31,841 nucleotides of DNA. It comes from Nemertoderma westbladi. Lineage: Eukaryota > Xenacoelomorpha > Nemertodermatida > Nemertodermatidae. The notes under the pieces are model-generated. The model searched no databases. It saw only the letters and a list, made by a program, of their open reading frames with translations, and was not told the DNA's origin. Below are positions 10,731 through 20,640 of this stretch, piece after piece (within the stretch, counting starts at the first letter, position 1; every line of letters begins with the position of its first letter). Location: positions 1 through 31,841 of the forward strand of contig JAUCBJ010002188.1 of the NCBI GenBank assembly GCA_032718475.1, given 5' to 3'. A program made the position numbers and the translations under genes.

Positions 10731-10865
10731 ATCTAGAACAACATTTATTTGTTCTAGAACAACATTTATTTGTTCTAGAACAACATTTATTTGTTCTAGA
10801 ACAACATTTATTTGTTCTAGAACAATATTTATAAACAAAATGAATATCTAATTATGTTCTAGAAC
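10731..10865. repeat. 21-bp array of GTTCTAGAAC palindromes
   Basis: Four exact palindromes GTTCTAGAAC start at 10751, 10772, 10793 and 10814 with strict 21-bp spacing, preceded by AATCTAGAAC (10731) and followed by another at 10856. The unit is GTTCTAGAACAACATTTATTT. The core fits the TTC-nn-GAA inverted dimer recognised by heat-shock factors, and the spacing is two helical turns, but no promoter is evident beside it. Confidence 0.9.
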
Positions 10866-11109
10866 ATTTTCAATGAACAAAGTAACAAACACTACCAGTA
10901 TAACAATTTTGAGCGGGGTCTACCCAAAAGACAGTAATGCTGTATTGCAGAACCAAAACATGTATAAATATCATTCTTACTGGTGCCATGTGTTCCCCCG
11001 TTTTAAGTAATATTTTTGCCATGATAATGACTTTTCTCATGTCTACGACATAGGTTTGACCTTCTGAAACAGGTTAGCTATTGCTTTCGTGGAGATTTTC
11101 AGGTATCTC

Positions 11110-12203
11110 CGGACAGGGCCGGCCGTGGGTCTCGAACGCAACAGGGTTAAATATATGCCCCCGCTCTATCACCTCCGCATATGTCATATTCTTTCCCTGC
11201 TGGCTCCCTCTGCAGCACGACCCCCTGCTATTAGCGTCTGTTGGCGGTGACTAGGGGCATGGGGGTCAACCACTGTAGCATCTCAGGTTAGCGTTCGACC
11301 ATGGGACCAAGGCTCAAGTGTCACCCCGTCTACACGCTTCCCGTGATTGCGTGTAGTCCTGGTGGTTCTAGAATGGAGGGAACAGCCTACAGCTGACCAA
11401 TGCCCGTCTCACAAATTCATTAACCATGGTGTGGCGAGGGAACCGGCCTGCGCTCCTCCGGCATGAGAGACCGTGTACAGGACTGCCACAAAGGTCGCAG
11501 GTGTGGGGCTCTACCACCTTTTCTCCAAGGCGAATGTTGATGGCAATTCGAAACTGCGCATTGCTTAGTTTTAGCCCCAGAGCTGCACTTGGAAGAGCAT
11601 CAAGCCAGCTGCCAGCGGTCGGGTGATCGAGAGAGTTCAGTTGAGCAAGGTCGAGAGTAGACGCTACAAGGCGGATGGTGGTGAGGCTTTCTTGATGGAT
11701 GGGCGCCATCCACACCCACTGTCCACCATCCACATCCACACCACACATGCTGAGTCAGGGGGAGTGACGCATTCCGTATGGTCATGGCTAATTCCAGCGC
11801 TGGGCTCGGCATTCCTGCGGTAGGGTACAAGCGGTTTGAAAGGGTTGAACATGCAAGCCAGGAAGGCAGAGGGTACGAGCTGCACTGCTGATCCCAAACC
11901 AAGACCGCCAACCCTTGCAGGTAGACAAGCCTGGGCCCATGCTGGGTGACCAATTTCTGTATTGGCAACCACTCGAAGGGCATCACGAAGCACTTGGTCA
12001 TAGTCCCTAAGGAAGTACGTCAGCCTGGGTATGGCGAATGAGTTGCTCAGGAGGAAAAAGCCGTGATGTGCGCCAAGGAGTAGAAGCCGGTTGACTAGGG
12101 TGGTGAGGTCGAGGTCGCCGACCTTGGCTGTGAGGCTGGAAGCGATGCCAGATTCTCCGATGGGGGCACCAAGAATGGTGAGATGATCCAGCATCGAACT
12201 CAT
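11110..12203 (-). pseudogene. Retroelement remnant: RT C-terminus plus nuclease-like tail
   Basis: Read on the minus strand from 12203: LTILGAPIG, then a region with LRDYDQVLRDAL and LPARVGGLGLGSA, which matches the thumb region following the reverse-transcriptase core of invertebrate non-LTR-type elements. A frame change near 11740 leads to AGSWLDALPSAALGLKLSN, RIAINIRLGE, a Cys/His motif (CDLCG..H..SC) and RHTMVNEFVRRAL (11368-11630). Further decayed pieces follow: TLVPWSNANL-like sequence and AEVIERGHIFNPVAFETHG (to about 11110). In intact relatives this tail looks like a PD-(D/E)XK-type nuclease. The RT catalytic core and upstream parts are missing. Frameshifts and stops show it is inactive. 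Confidence 0.8.
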
Positions 12204-12212
12204 CGAACTTTG

Positions 12213-12429
12213 TCCGACTCACCGACTCCAGACACTCTAGGAACCGACTCACCGACCTCAGACACCGAAAAAACAGACTCACCGATTACAGACACTTGAG
12301 GAACCGATTCACCGATTCCGGACACTTGAGGAACCGACTCACCGACTCCAGACACTGAAGGAGCCGACTCACCGACTGCAGACAAATGAGGAACCGACTC
12401 ACCAACACCAGACACTTGGGGAACCGACT
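12213..12429. repeat. 30-bp minisatellite, about 7 copies
   Basis: Unit approximates ACCGACTCACCGACTCCAGACACTTGAGGA. It begins directly at the truncated end of the retroelement remnant (CATCGAACTTTGTCCGACTC) and stops abruptly before AT-rich DNA at 12430. Because 30 is a multiple of 3, the minus strand is open and reads (GVGESVPQVS)n, which I regard as an artefact. Confidence 0.9.
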
Positions 12430-12659
12430 ATAATTATAATAATTTACTTAATTTAGTTAATGAATTACATCATTAAACTTTTCGCCCTTCGATCTGACTG
12501 ATTATAAGCGGTACATAAAGCTTTTATTGTATTTACCGTAGCGGTACAATAAGTAGTTAATTATTATATAATGTTATTTTTTTTATAGGGCTACTGTATT
12601 TTTATCTAATTCAAGTTTCATTCAACTGGAAACCCCTAATATAAAACAATAAATAACAA

Positions 12660-12670
12660 TATATAAAAGG
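12660..12670 (+). promoter_or_regulatory. TATA-like word before SLC6 exon 1
   Basis: TATATAAAAGG lies only 14 bases before the ATG at 12684. A TATA-directed start about 30 bases downstream would fall inside the coding exon, so this is either chance or part of a 5' UTR. Confidence 0.2.
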
Positions 12671-12683
12671 ATAACCAACTGTG

Positions 12684-12930
12684 ATGGCCGAAGATAGAAA
12701 ATTCTCATGGCGCCCAGGCTACGGATATTCCAGTGAGTCACTTAAAGATTCACCGTCAAAAGATAATAATTCCGGATCGTTAAGTGAAGTTGAGTCGTAC
12801 TTCGATACCGTCTCTGTACCCCCAAAACCACCAGCACCTAAGAAGAAAAAACGGGTAAAGAAAAAGGATGAGGTTGTGGAAAGTAGAAGGCAGTGGAGCA
12901 ACAAATTTGAATTTTTGTTAGGCGTGACAG
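12684..12930 (+). CDS. SLC6-family transporter, exon 1 (N-terminal tail, start of TM1)
   Basis: First coding exon of a sodium-coupled SLC6 transporter, which works in the plasma membrane. The ATG at 12684 opens residues 1-82: an acidic/Ser-rich cytosolic tail, then a Pro/Lys segment (PPKPPAPKKKKRVKKK, residues 46-61) and the family signature RRQWSNKFEFLLGVT (residues 68-82), equivalent to the R-x-x-W-x-x-x-x-[ED]-F block just before TM1. The exon ends in phase 1 at ACAG, with donor GTTCGT (not strong). Joining to 16018 restores GVT-GYVVGIGN through TM1. An upstream untranslated exon cannot be excluded. The polybasic stretch could contact membrane lipid; that is inference. Confidence 0.85.
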
Positions 12931-13036
12931 GTTCGTTACTACGGTAACGTATGGACCTCAACGTAATATTTAGTTACTGTACCTATTCACCATGTCCCGG
13001 AATACAGTATAGTGTCATTATTCAGGTACCCCCCTA

Positions 13037-15942
13037 TAATTATTGGACCTAAATGTTAACGTTTGGTTACCATAATGGTTGAATGTTACGTTGTGGTTAC
13101 CATAATTGTTAGATTTAAACGTTACAGTTTGGTTACCATAATTGTTGGATCTAAACGTTACAGTTTGGTTACCATAATTGTTGGACATACATAAATGTTA
13201 AAGTTTGGTTACCATATTGGTTGAACTTTACAGTTTGGTTACCATAATTGTTGAATCAAACGTTACAGTTTGGTTACCATAATTGTTGAATCTAAACGTT
13301 ACAGTTTGGTTACCATAATTATTGGACATAAATGTTAAAGTTTGGTTACCATAATCAATGGTTGAACGTTACAGTTTTGTTACCATAATTGTTGGATCTA
13401 AACGTTACAGTTTGGTTACCATAATTGTTGGACATAAATGTTAAAGTTTGGTTACCATAATGGTTGAACGTTACACTTTGGTTACCATAATTGTTGAATG
13501 GAAACGTTACAGTTTGGTTACCATAATGGTTGTACGTTACAGTTTGGTTACCATAATTGTTGGACATAAATGTTAAAGTTTGGTTACCATAATGGTTGAA
13601 CGTTACAGTTTGGTTACCATAATTGTTGAATCTAAACATTACAGTTTGGTTGCCATAATGGTTGAACGTTACAGTTTGGTTACCATAATGGTTGAACGTT
13701 ACGTTTTGGTAACCATAATTGTTGGATCTAAACGTTACAGTTTGGTTACCATAATTGTTGGACATAAATGTTAAAGTTTGGTTACCATAATGGTTGAACG
13801 TTACATTTTGTTGCCATAATTGTTGGAACTAAACGTTACAGTTTGGTTACCATAATTGTTGGGATTAAACATTACAGTTTGGTTACCCATGGTTGAACGT
13901 TACAGTTTGGTTACCATAATTGTTGAACGTTACATTTTGTTACCATAATTGTTGGATCTAAACGTTACAGTTTGGTTACAGTACAATAATTGTTGGATCT
14001 AAACGTACAGTTTGGTTGCCATAATGGTTGAACTTACAGTTTGGTTACCGTAATTGTTGGATCTAAACGTTACAGTTTGGTTACCATAATTGTTGGATCT
14101 AAACGTTACAGTTTGGTTGCCATAATTGTTTGATCTAAACGTTACAGTTTGGTTACCATAATGGTTGAACGTTACGTTACAGTTTGGTTACAGTACCATA
14201 ATTGTTGGATCTAAACGTTACAGTTTGGTTACCGTACAGTAATTGTTGGATCTAAACCTTACAGTTTTGTTACCATAATAATTGTTGAACGTTACAGTTT
14301 GGTTACCATAATGGTTGAACGTTACATTTTGTTACCATAATTGTTGGAACTAAACGTTACAGTTTGGTTACCATAATTGTTGGGATTAAACATTACAGTT
14401 TGGTTACCCATGGTTGAACGTTACAGTTTGGTTACCATAATTGTTGAACGTTACATTTTGTTACCATAATTGTTGGATCTAAACGTTACAGTTTGGTTAC
14501 CGTACAATAATTGTTGGTTCTAAACGTACAGTTTGGTTACCATAATGGTTGAACGTTACAGTTTGGTTACCATAATGGTTGAACGTTACGTTTTGGTTAC
14601 CATAATTGTTGGATCTAAACTTTACAGTTTGGTTACCATAATTGTTGGACATAAATGTTAAAGTTTGGTTACCATAATTGTTGGACATAAATGTTAAAGT
14701 TTGGTTACCATAATGGTTGAACGTTACACTTTGGTTACCATAATTGTTGAATGGAAACGTTACAGTTTGGTTACCATAATGGTTGTACGTTACAGTTTGG
14801 TTACCATAATTGTTGGACATAAATGTTAAAGTTTGGTTACCATAATGGTTGAACGTTACAGTTTGGTTACCATAATTGTTGAATCTAAACATTACAGTTT
14901 GGTTGCCATAATGGTTGAACGTTACAGTTTGGTTACCATAATGGTTGAACGTTACGTTTTGGTAACCATAATTGTTGGATCTAAACGTTACAGTTTGGTT
15001 ACCATAATTGTTGGACATAAATGTTAAAGTTTGGTTACCATAATGGTTGAACGTTACATTTTGTTACCATAATTGTTGGAACTAAACGTTACAGTTTGGT
15101 TACCATAATTGTTGGGATTAAACATTACAGTTTGGTTACCCATGGTTGAACGTTACAGTTTGGTTACCATAATTGTTGAACGTTACATTTTGTTACCATA
15201 ATTGTTGGATCTAAACGTTACAGTTTGGTTACCGTACAATAATTGTTGGATCTAAACGTACAGTTTGGTTGCCATAATGGTTGAACTTACAGTTTGGTTA
15301 CCGTAATTGTTGAACTTACAGTTTGGTTACCGTAATTGTTGGATCTAAACGTTACAGTTTGGTTACCATAATTGTTGGATCTAAACGTTACAGTTTGGTT
15401 GCCATAATGGTTGGATCTATACGTTACAGTTTGGTTACCATAATGGTTGAACTTACAGTTTGGTTACCGTAATTGTTGGATCTAAACGTACAGTTTGGTT
15501 GCCATAATGGTTGAACTTACAGTTTGGTTACCGTAATTGTTGAACTTACAGTTTGGTTACCGTAATTGTTGGATCTAAACGTTACAGTTTGGTTACCATA
15601 ATTGTTGGATCTATACGTTACAGTTTGGTTACCATAATGGTTGAACTTACAGTTTGGTTACCGTAATTGTTGGATCTAAACGTTACAGTTTGGTTACCAT
15701 AATTGTTGGATCTAAACGTTACAGTTTGGTTGCCATAATTGTTTGATCTAAACGTTACAGTTTGGTTACCATAATGGTTGAACGTTACGTTACAGTTTGG
15801 TTACAGTACCATAATTGTTGGATCTAAACGTTACAGTTTGGTTACCGTACAGTAATTGTTGGATCTAAACCTTACAGTTTTGTTACCATAATAATTGTTG
15901 AACGTTACAGTTTGGTTACCATAATGGTTGTACCTAAACGTG
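13037..15942. repeat. Intron 1 minisatellite, 30/36-bp units
   Basis: Fills about 94% of SLC6 intron 1 (12931-16017). Two unit types alternate: a 36-bp form (CGTTACAGTTTGGTTACCAT + AATTGTTGGATCTAAA) and a 30-bp form with ATGGTTGAA, roughly 85-90 copies together. Long blocks are duplicated: 13435-14056 recurs with an exact 1253-bp offset, and the block starting GTTGGAACTAAACG recurs at 13822, 14343 and 15075. Unit lengths divisible by 3 leave open frames on both strands (NYGNQTVTF-type on the minus strand); these are not genes. Confidence 0.95.
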
Positions 15943-16017
15943 ATAGGCCTTTACTTTAGTAGATTAGCAATAGTTTCCCACGCATATGATTGGGTTGGTT
16001 GGTTGTCTTTGTTTTAG

Positions 16018-16196
16018 GTTATGTTGTTGGTATTGGAAATTTCTTGGAGTTTCCATCTACAATGTTAAAAAATGGCGGGATATGTTTTATGATTCCTTAT
16101 GTCACCCTAACGCTACTTATTGGGATTCCTATGATGACGTTGGAGTTGGGAATAGGCCAGAGGTTAAGGAGAGGTCCAATGCACATTTGGCTTAAG
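16018..16196 (+). CDS. SLC6-family transporter, exon 2 (TM1-TM2)
   Basis: The acceptor TTGTTTTAG precedes 16018. The exon completes Gly83 and codes residues 84-142: YVVGIGNFLEFPSTML, KNGGICFMIPY, GIPMMTLELGIGQRLRRG and HIWLK. These are the SLC6 TM1 unwound region, TM2 and intracellular loop 1. Asn90 (a Na1 ligand in the family) and the NGG turn are kept. The near-invariant W-R pair of TM1 is Leu92-Glu93 here. Gly87 sits where monoamine transporters carry Asp, which favours an amino-acid-like rather than amine substrate. It ends at AAG|GTTGGG in phase 0; intron 2 is 307 bp and I see no gene in it. Confidence 0.9.
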
Positions 16197-16503
16197 GTTG
16201 GGGCTCTTTATATATATTTACTGTAACTCTCTATTTAGTAATATTTTAGTAATGTTTTAGTAATTTTTAGTAATAGTTTAGTAAACGTAAATAATAATTA
16301 TACAGTATATTGAGTACTGCATCAGTATACCTAGGGAGTTGGTCTATAAAGGCCATCCGTAGGCTCCTCTCTTATTGCGTTCCACCAGCGGTCCACACTA
16401 GTGTTTGTATCAGCAGTGTTCTAGAATGCCTTTCCACAGTTGTAGGGTATAGCCTTTTAGAAATATGAATCTTTTAATAAATTTAATATATTACTTTTTT
16501 TAG

Positions 16504-16698
16504 GTGAACCCATATTTTGGTGGATTGGGTATATCTGCAGTAATTACTGCTGCATACAGTACTATAACCGGCGCAGCCCTACTAGGCTATTCCTTATTTT
16601 ACTTAGCTATGTCAATCCAATTCGACATACCTTGGCTTAAATGCCCTGAAGAATATGTAACTAATAATGAAACTTTCAAAATGTATCGAGTAAAACAG
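16504..16698 (+). CDS. SLC6-family transporter, exon 3 (TM3, start of EL2)
   Basis: Acceptor TTTTTTTAG, donor CAG|GTAAGT (consensus), 65 codons in phase 0 (residues 143-207). It reads VNPYFGGLGISAVITAAYST, then TM3 and the conserved end DIPWLKCPEEY. Cys189 plus Cys209 of the next exon match the extracellular-loop-2 disulfide of the family, and N197-E-T is a glycosylation sequon. The TM3 Tyr-Tyr-Asn segment that carries the substrate-contacting Tyr in most members aligns with Thr164-Gly165-Ala166 here. Confidence 0.9.
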
Positions 16699-18174
16699 GT
16701 AAGTTCAATTATTTAATTTATTCACGAATACTTGAATAGGCATTATCACTACTTTAGGTATTATACAGATTTACTTATCACACGTTTGTTAGCTTATATT
16801 TATTTCACCACCAAAGGTGCGACGACGTTTTATTATATAACTGGTGTAATAAGATCACAAATTTATTAATTCTCCAAATTAATTATCACTAAAATACATT
16901 GTATTAATCGTCACTAAAATATATTAATTATCACTAAAATATATTAATCATCTCTAAAGTATATTAATTATCACTAAAAATATTAATTACAACTCAAATG
17001 TGAAACATTTCATTTAGTCGCTTTTAGTGACCAATAAAATTGATGTGATATATATACCTGCAGCTGCAATGCAGCATGCCTACAGTTAGTATAGTAGTAG
17101 TAAGTAGTAGTAGTAGTAGCCTAGCCAATGGCTGATTCGGATCAGAGCTTTCGTAAAATAGAGGTAAATTCAAATAAGTTCAATATCAAGCTGTATCAGT
17201 GTATTGTATCTGACAATCACTGCTGCACTTGTTGACTGCTGGACTGGTGCAGCAGGGCTGCACGGCACGTGTGCAGTCCTGCAGTCATCTGTTGTCAGAT
17301 TGTGGTCACAGGCGCAGCTCATACCCTGATATCGATGACGGAGCCGGCTTTCCCGACGTTGATGATTGATTAATGCGCCTGCTGCCGCCTAAACAACTGA
17401 ACCTTAACATGTTAAGTTAACAGCTTAACCTTCTCAAGTCAGGATGAGAAGGTTTGTCAGCCAGCAGGCCAGGCCAGACTGTCTGACGGACCCGAAGATG
17501 ACAGGAGTCTAGGCTTGGCTTACTTAGCACTTAACATACGTTGTTGTTGGACGGTATGTCTGTAGGTAGCGGACAGCGGCATGCCACACCCCACACCTAC
17601 TATGTTTGATGTTTTGCTGTTGTGGGATGTAGGTAGGCCTATGTGGTATTTGTTGTAGGCCTAGTAATCTGGCGGTTGACCTCATTGTGGCTTGGCGCTG
17701 CTCGTTACTTCAATCGCGAATCTTCGGTTGTACGGCTGTTCGGGGCCACTAATTTTAAATAATACAGTAATAAGTATAGTATAAGTATACAGATAGTCGA
17801 TAGATATTCAAGTGTTTGTTCAATTTTTGGTAAATATACCGAAATGTTTTTGAATGTATTTGTTAAATATTGAACCTCAACCATCACCAAAATAGTTTTC
17901 GAAAAATATATCGACCCGGAGTTAGGTCGCTATCGCTATCAATCCGCTTTTTATTTTATCATAGGCGTATCGAATTCCACTACCAGTATACTTTCTATAT
18001 ATAATATTAATATAATAATGCGAAATAATAATTATATCTGTAGATGAGTACCTACCGGTACCGGTACAATAAGTAAGTTCTTTCTGAAATAAAACTGCAG
18101 TTGCATAATAATTGCAGTTCCGTTAATGTAACCTGGGTTATAGTGTTGTTGATAGAAGAAGTGAAAATATCAGG
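16699..18174. other. SLC6 intron 3, 5' part
   Basis: Holds a 20-bp tandem repeat (16877-16990), short TAGTAG runs near 17090 and TAGGCCTA-type palindromes near 17635-17660. The stretch 17200-17600 is richer in GC, but I recognise no exon in it. The region upstream of 18175 presumably contains the TRMT44 promoter; no clear core element was identified. Confidence 0.5.
16877..16990. repeat. 20-bp tandem repeat, about 5 copies
   Basis: Unit ATATTAATTATCACTAAAAT, with clean 20-bp phase at 16901, 16921, 16941 and 16961 and diverged copies on both sides. It lies in SLC6 intron 3. Confidence 0.9.
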
Positions 18175-19959
18175 ATGTCGCCGTTTATTAACATAACTAA
18201 ACAGTGTGGTGTAATTAGTAAAGACGATCTTATTTCTGGGTTGATGGTCTGGATCGAACGACCCCAATTAATAAATAAAACTCTGTCGGTGGTTTCCTGT
18301 GAACCGATTCCGTATGAAGCCGCTACTCTGGAGACGCTGCCACATATTGATCCGATTACTATGGCAACCGGTGAAGCGACACTCCGGTATTGTTGCGAAA
18401 GGAATTTAATTCCCAGATCCCGCCGTCTTTCGGACGAAAAGGATCGAGTTTATTTATTCCTTTCTGGTAATTATTTATTGTGTTATTTTTATTCCTTCGG
18501 AGTTTCCAGCGAACCGAAGTTGATCCCCAGCTACGCGATAAGTTTTTGCGAGACTTCAGCGTTGCTAACCGTTACTGTACCCCTTAGCAACGGGGTCTCT
18601 AGCAATCGCTTACAACGCGGCATTTCGGCTATGTCAACTGATTGGATTAGAAATAAATTGTTACCTAAATTAATAAGTTGGTCGAATTATAAACCCACTA
18701 CTGGTAGTTCGGTATCCACTTCCGGTGGTGCGGTGTCTACTTCCGGTGTGACGTCATCGCTACAACAGGTCCCCAGCGCGGATTACTACCGTCTCTACCA
18801 GTCTTTGAAGGAAAAGCACGGAAGGCGGTTGGTATCCAATTGGTCTGAGTGCACCGACCCTATGAAGTACGTGTACGAGGATGTCGCCATAGCGACCTAC
18901 CTGTTGTTGCTATGGGAACGGGAACGCGCGCACTTCGGCATCGAGGTCAAACAGAGTTTTGTGGATTTCGGCTGCGGGAACGGATTGTTGGTTTATCTGC
19001 TGACGGCCGAGGGACATCCGGGTCGCGGGTTCGACGCGAGGCCGCGTAGAATCTGGGACACGTTCGGGCGCGACGCCCGGCTGGAGGTGTCCCAGTTCGA
19101 CGGCACCCCGGGGGTGGTGCCGTCGGGGACCGCGTGGCTACTGGGCAACCACAGCGACGAGCTGACCCCCTGGTTGCCGGTGGTAGCGCGTCGCTGCGAC
19201 GCCAAGTACTTCAGCATCCCGTGCTGCGCGTGGGACTTTCGGGGGAGGTTCCAGAAGTCTGGGAATCTATCCCAGTACCGCAGCTATCTGGCATACTTAG
19301 AGGAGATTTCTAGAACGTGCGGATTCGTTACGCTGAAAGATAAACTAAATATTCCGTCGACTAAACGAATTTGTTTAATCGGGTGGGAAACTCGCGATGA
19401 TTTCGTTTCGAATTCCGTAGAGGCGGATATAGAGACGATGATTAATAAAAGTAGAAGTCATCTAGATAGGTTTGTACCTCGCGACGTATCTAAGGAAGGC
19501 GCTAAGACTGCGCTAGTGGTACCTAAAGACTTCGTTCTAGAAACTTGCGATCGCGTCGCTAGCTACCTGCTCTCCTTACCTTGCACCGATTGTCGCAACT
19601 GTTGCGACCATTTAGGACGGCCGTGGCACTTAGGCGGGTCTATAAAGATCAGCGATCTCCATTCGCTGTTTAATAAGGATTTTTTTGAGCGAATAAAGTG
19701 TCAATCGGGAGGCATTAAGACGATAGTTAAACAGAACTCGCATATATTTAACACTGTCGGCGGATTTGTACGGCTGAGAAACTGGTCCGTTTCCGACGGT
19801 TGGTTGGAGAGTAAACGGCGCAGGTCTGTCCAGCAGCGCTATAGGAAGTCCAAACTGTGTTGGTTCCACCAGCACCACGAACTCGGTTGTTGTCTCTCCC
19901 GCGAGTTATGCGTTTACGCTCATGGCGACGACGACTTGGTAGTAAAGGTATCAGCTTAA
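18175..19959 (+). CDS. TRMT44: TRMT44, tRNA (uracil-44) 2'-O-methyltransferase
   Basis: Complete 594-aa intronless open frame. TRMT44/Trm44 uses S-adenosylmethionine to methylate the ribose of U44 in tRNA(Ser), in the cytoplasm. Diagnostic blocks: VDFGCGNGLLVYLLTAEGHP at about residue 263 (SAM-binding motif I), GFDARPRRIW at about 284, GNHSDELTPWLP at about 324, FSIPCCAWDF at about 346, and a C-terminal CCCH zinc finger (C562, C572 or C573, C579, H583; LCWFHQHHELGCC...CVYAHG). Human TRMT44 is somewhat longer (about 750 aa) and multi-exon. The ATG has A at -3, and an in-frame stop lies upstream at 18124. A Cys cluster (CTDCRNCCDH, about residue 470) precedes the conserved HLGGSIKISDL block. 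The middle (about 18.8-19.3 kb) is GC-rich compared with the flanks. It lies wholly inside SLC6 intron 3 on the same strand. No poly-A tail or flanking duplication was seen, so retrogene origin is only suggested. Confidence 0.93.
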   Translation: MSPFINITKQCGVISKDDLISGLMVWIERPQLINKTLSVVSCEPIPYEAATLETLPHIDPITMATGEATLRYCCERNLIPRSRRLSDEKDRVYLFLSGNYLLCYFYSFGVSSEPKLIPSYAISFCETSALLTVTVPLSNGVSSNRLQRGISAMSTDWIRNKLLPKLISWSNYKPTTGSSVSTSGGAVSTSGVTSSLQQVPSADYYRLYQSLKEKHGRRLVSNWSECTDPMKYVYEDVAIATYLLLLWERERAHFGIEVKQSFVDFGCGNGLLVYLLTAEGHPGRGFDARPRRIWDTFGRDARLEVSQFDGTPGVVPSGTAWLLGNHSDELTPWLPVVARRCDAKYFSIPCCAWDFRGRFQKSGNLSQYRSYLAYLEEISRTCGFVTLKDKLNIPSTKRICLIGWETRDDFVSNSVEADIETMINKSRSHLDRFVPRDVSKEGAKTALVVPKDFVLETCDRVASYLLSLPCTDCRNCCDHLGRPWHLGGSIKISDLHSLFNKDFFERIKCQSGGIKTIVKQNSHIFNTVGGFVRLRNWSVSDGWLESKRRRSVQQRYRKSKLCWFHQHHELGCCLSRELCVYAHGDDDLVVKVSA

Positions 19960-20037
19960 TCGTATTGGTGGATGATATATTGGTTAAATACATTCGGGTC
20001 GTTTTATTTCAATAATTATACACATTATTTATTATAT

Positions 20038-20043
20038 AATAAA
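20038..20043 (+). promoter_or_regulatory. Polyadenylation signal AATAAA, TRMT44
   Basis: AATAAA lies about 80 bases after the TRMT44 stop codon, followed by T-rich sequence. A second AATAAA is at 20184-20189. In AT-rich DNA such hexamers are common, so the assignment rests on position. Confidence 0.5.
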
Positions 20044-20640
20044 ACGTTTGATTTTAATTCTATTTTATTTATGTGCAGATATTTTATTACGTCAGTATTT
20101 TTTTTAGTGTGTATTTCTGCATTTGAAGTTGAATAGAAAAAACGCCGTATATTATTATTAAAACGTCTGAAATACAAATGCCCAATAAATTATATTGATT
20201 TCAAAGGCTCCTTAAATATTAAATGTTGCGAAGCTGAAAGATGTTGGCACGTACGTAGCCTCTTGCATGCGCAGAGTAAATGAATATCGAGTTTAGTTAT
20301 GTAGTTTAAAGGAAAACTGAAAAATTATGAATCTAAATTATTAAAATTCTATTGTGTAACATTATCTTATTTTATTATTTTTTCATTTAATCGTTTAAAC
20401 ATAGTTGAAAATTATTGGAATTATTACAGAAAAGCATAAACTATATCAGTGGGGGAGTGCTTTTCTTTTACTTGATGGGATATTAATCAGGATAGGGAAT
20501 GTTTATTTTGGGGGTATATACACCATCTATTAGGTTAGGTACACACAACATCTATCTATGCTATCTTCCCAGTTTTGAAGTCCTACGTTATTAATTTATA
20601 ATTTGACGTCTGTTACAAGTGACTAAACAACACTAAAACG
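20044..20640. other. SLC6 intron 3, between TRMT44 and the fold-back element
   Basis: AT-rich; no gene or clear repeat seen apart from the 10-bp word CACTAAAACG at 20631-20640, which recurs at 21705-21714. Confidence 0.5.

Noticed and set aside
11100-11180. tRNA-like B-box (GGGTCTCGAACGC) suggesting a SINE
   Set aside because: No matching A-box or cloverleaf was found, and the segment translates on the minus strand as the retroelement tail (FNPVAFETHG).
12200-12415. Minus-strand frame of GVGESVPQVS repeats as a structural protein
   Set aside because: 30-bp minisatellite artefact that ends at the array boundary.
13355-15027. Open frames of 136 and 173 codons (minus) and 64 codons (plus) in intron 1
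   Set aside because: Artefacts of 30/36-bp minisatellite units (NYGNQTVTF repeats). They lie inside an intron supported by conserved flanking SLC6 exons.
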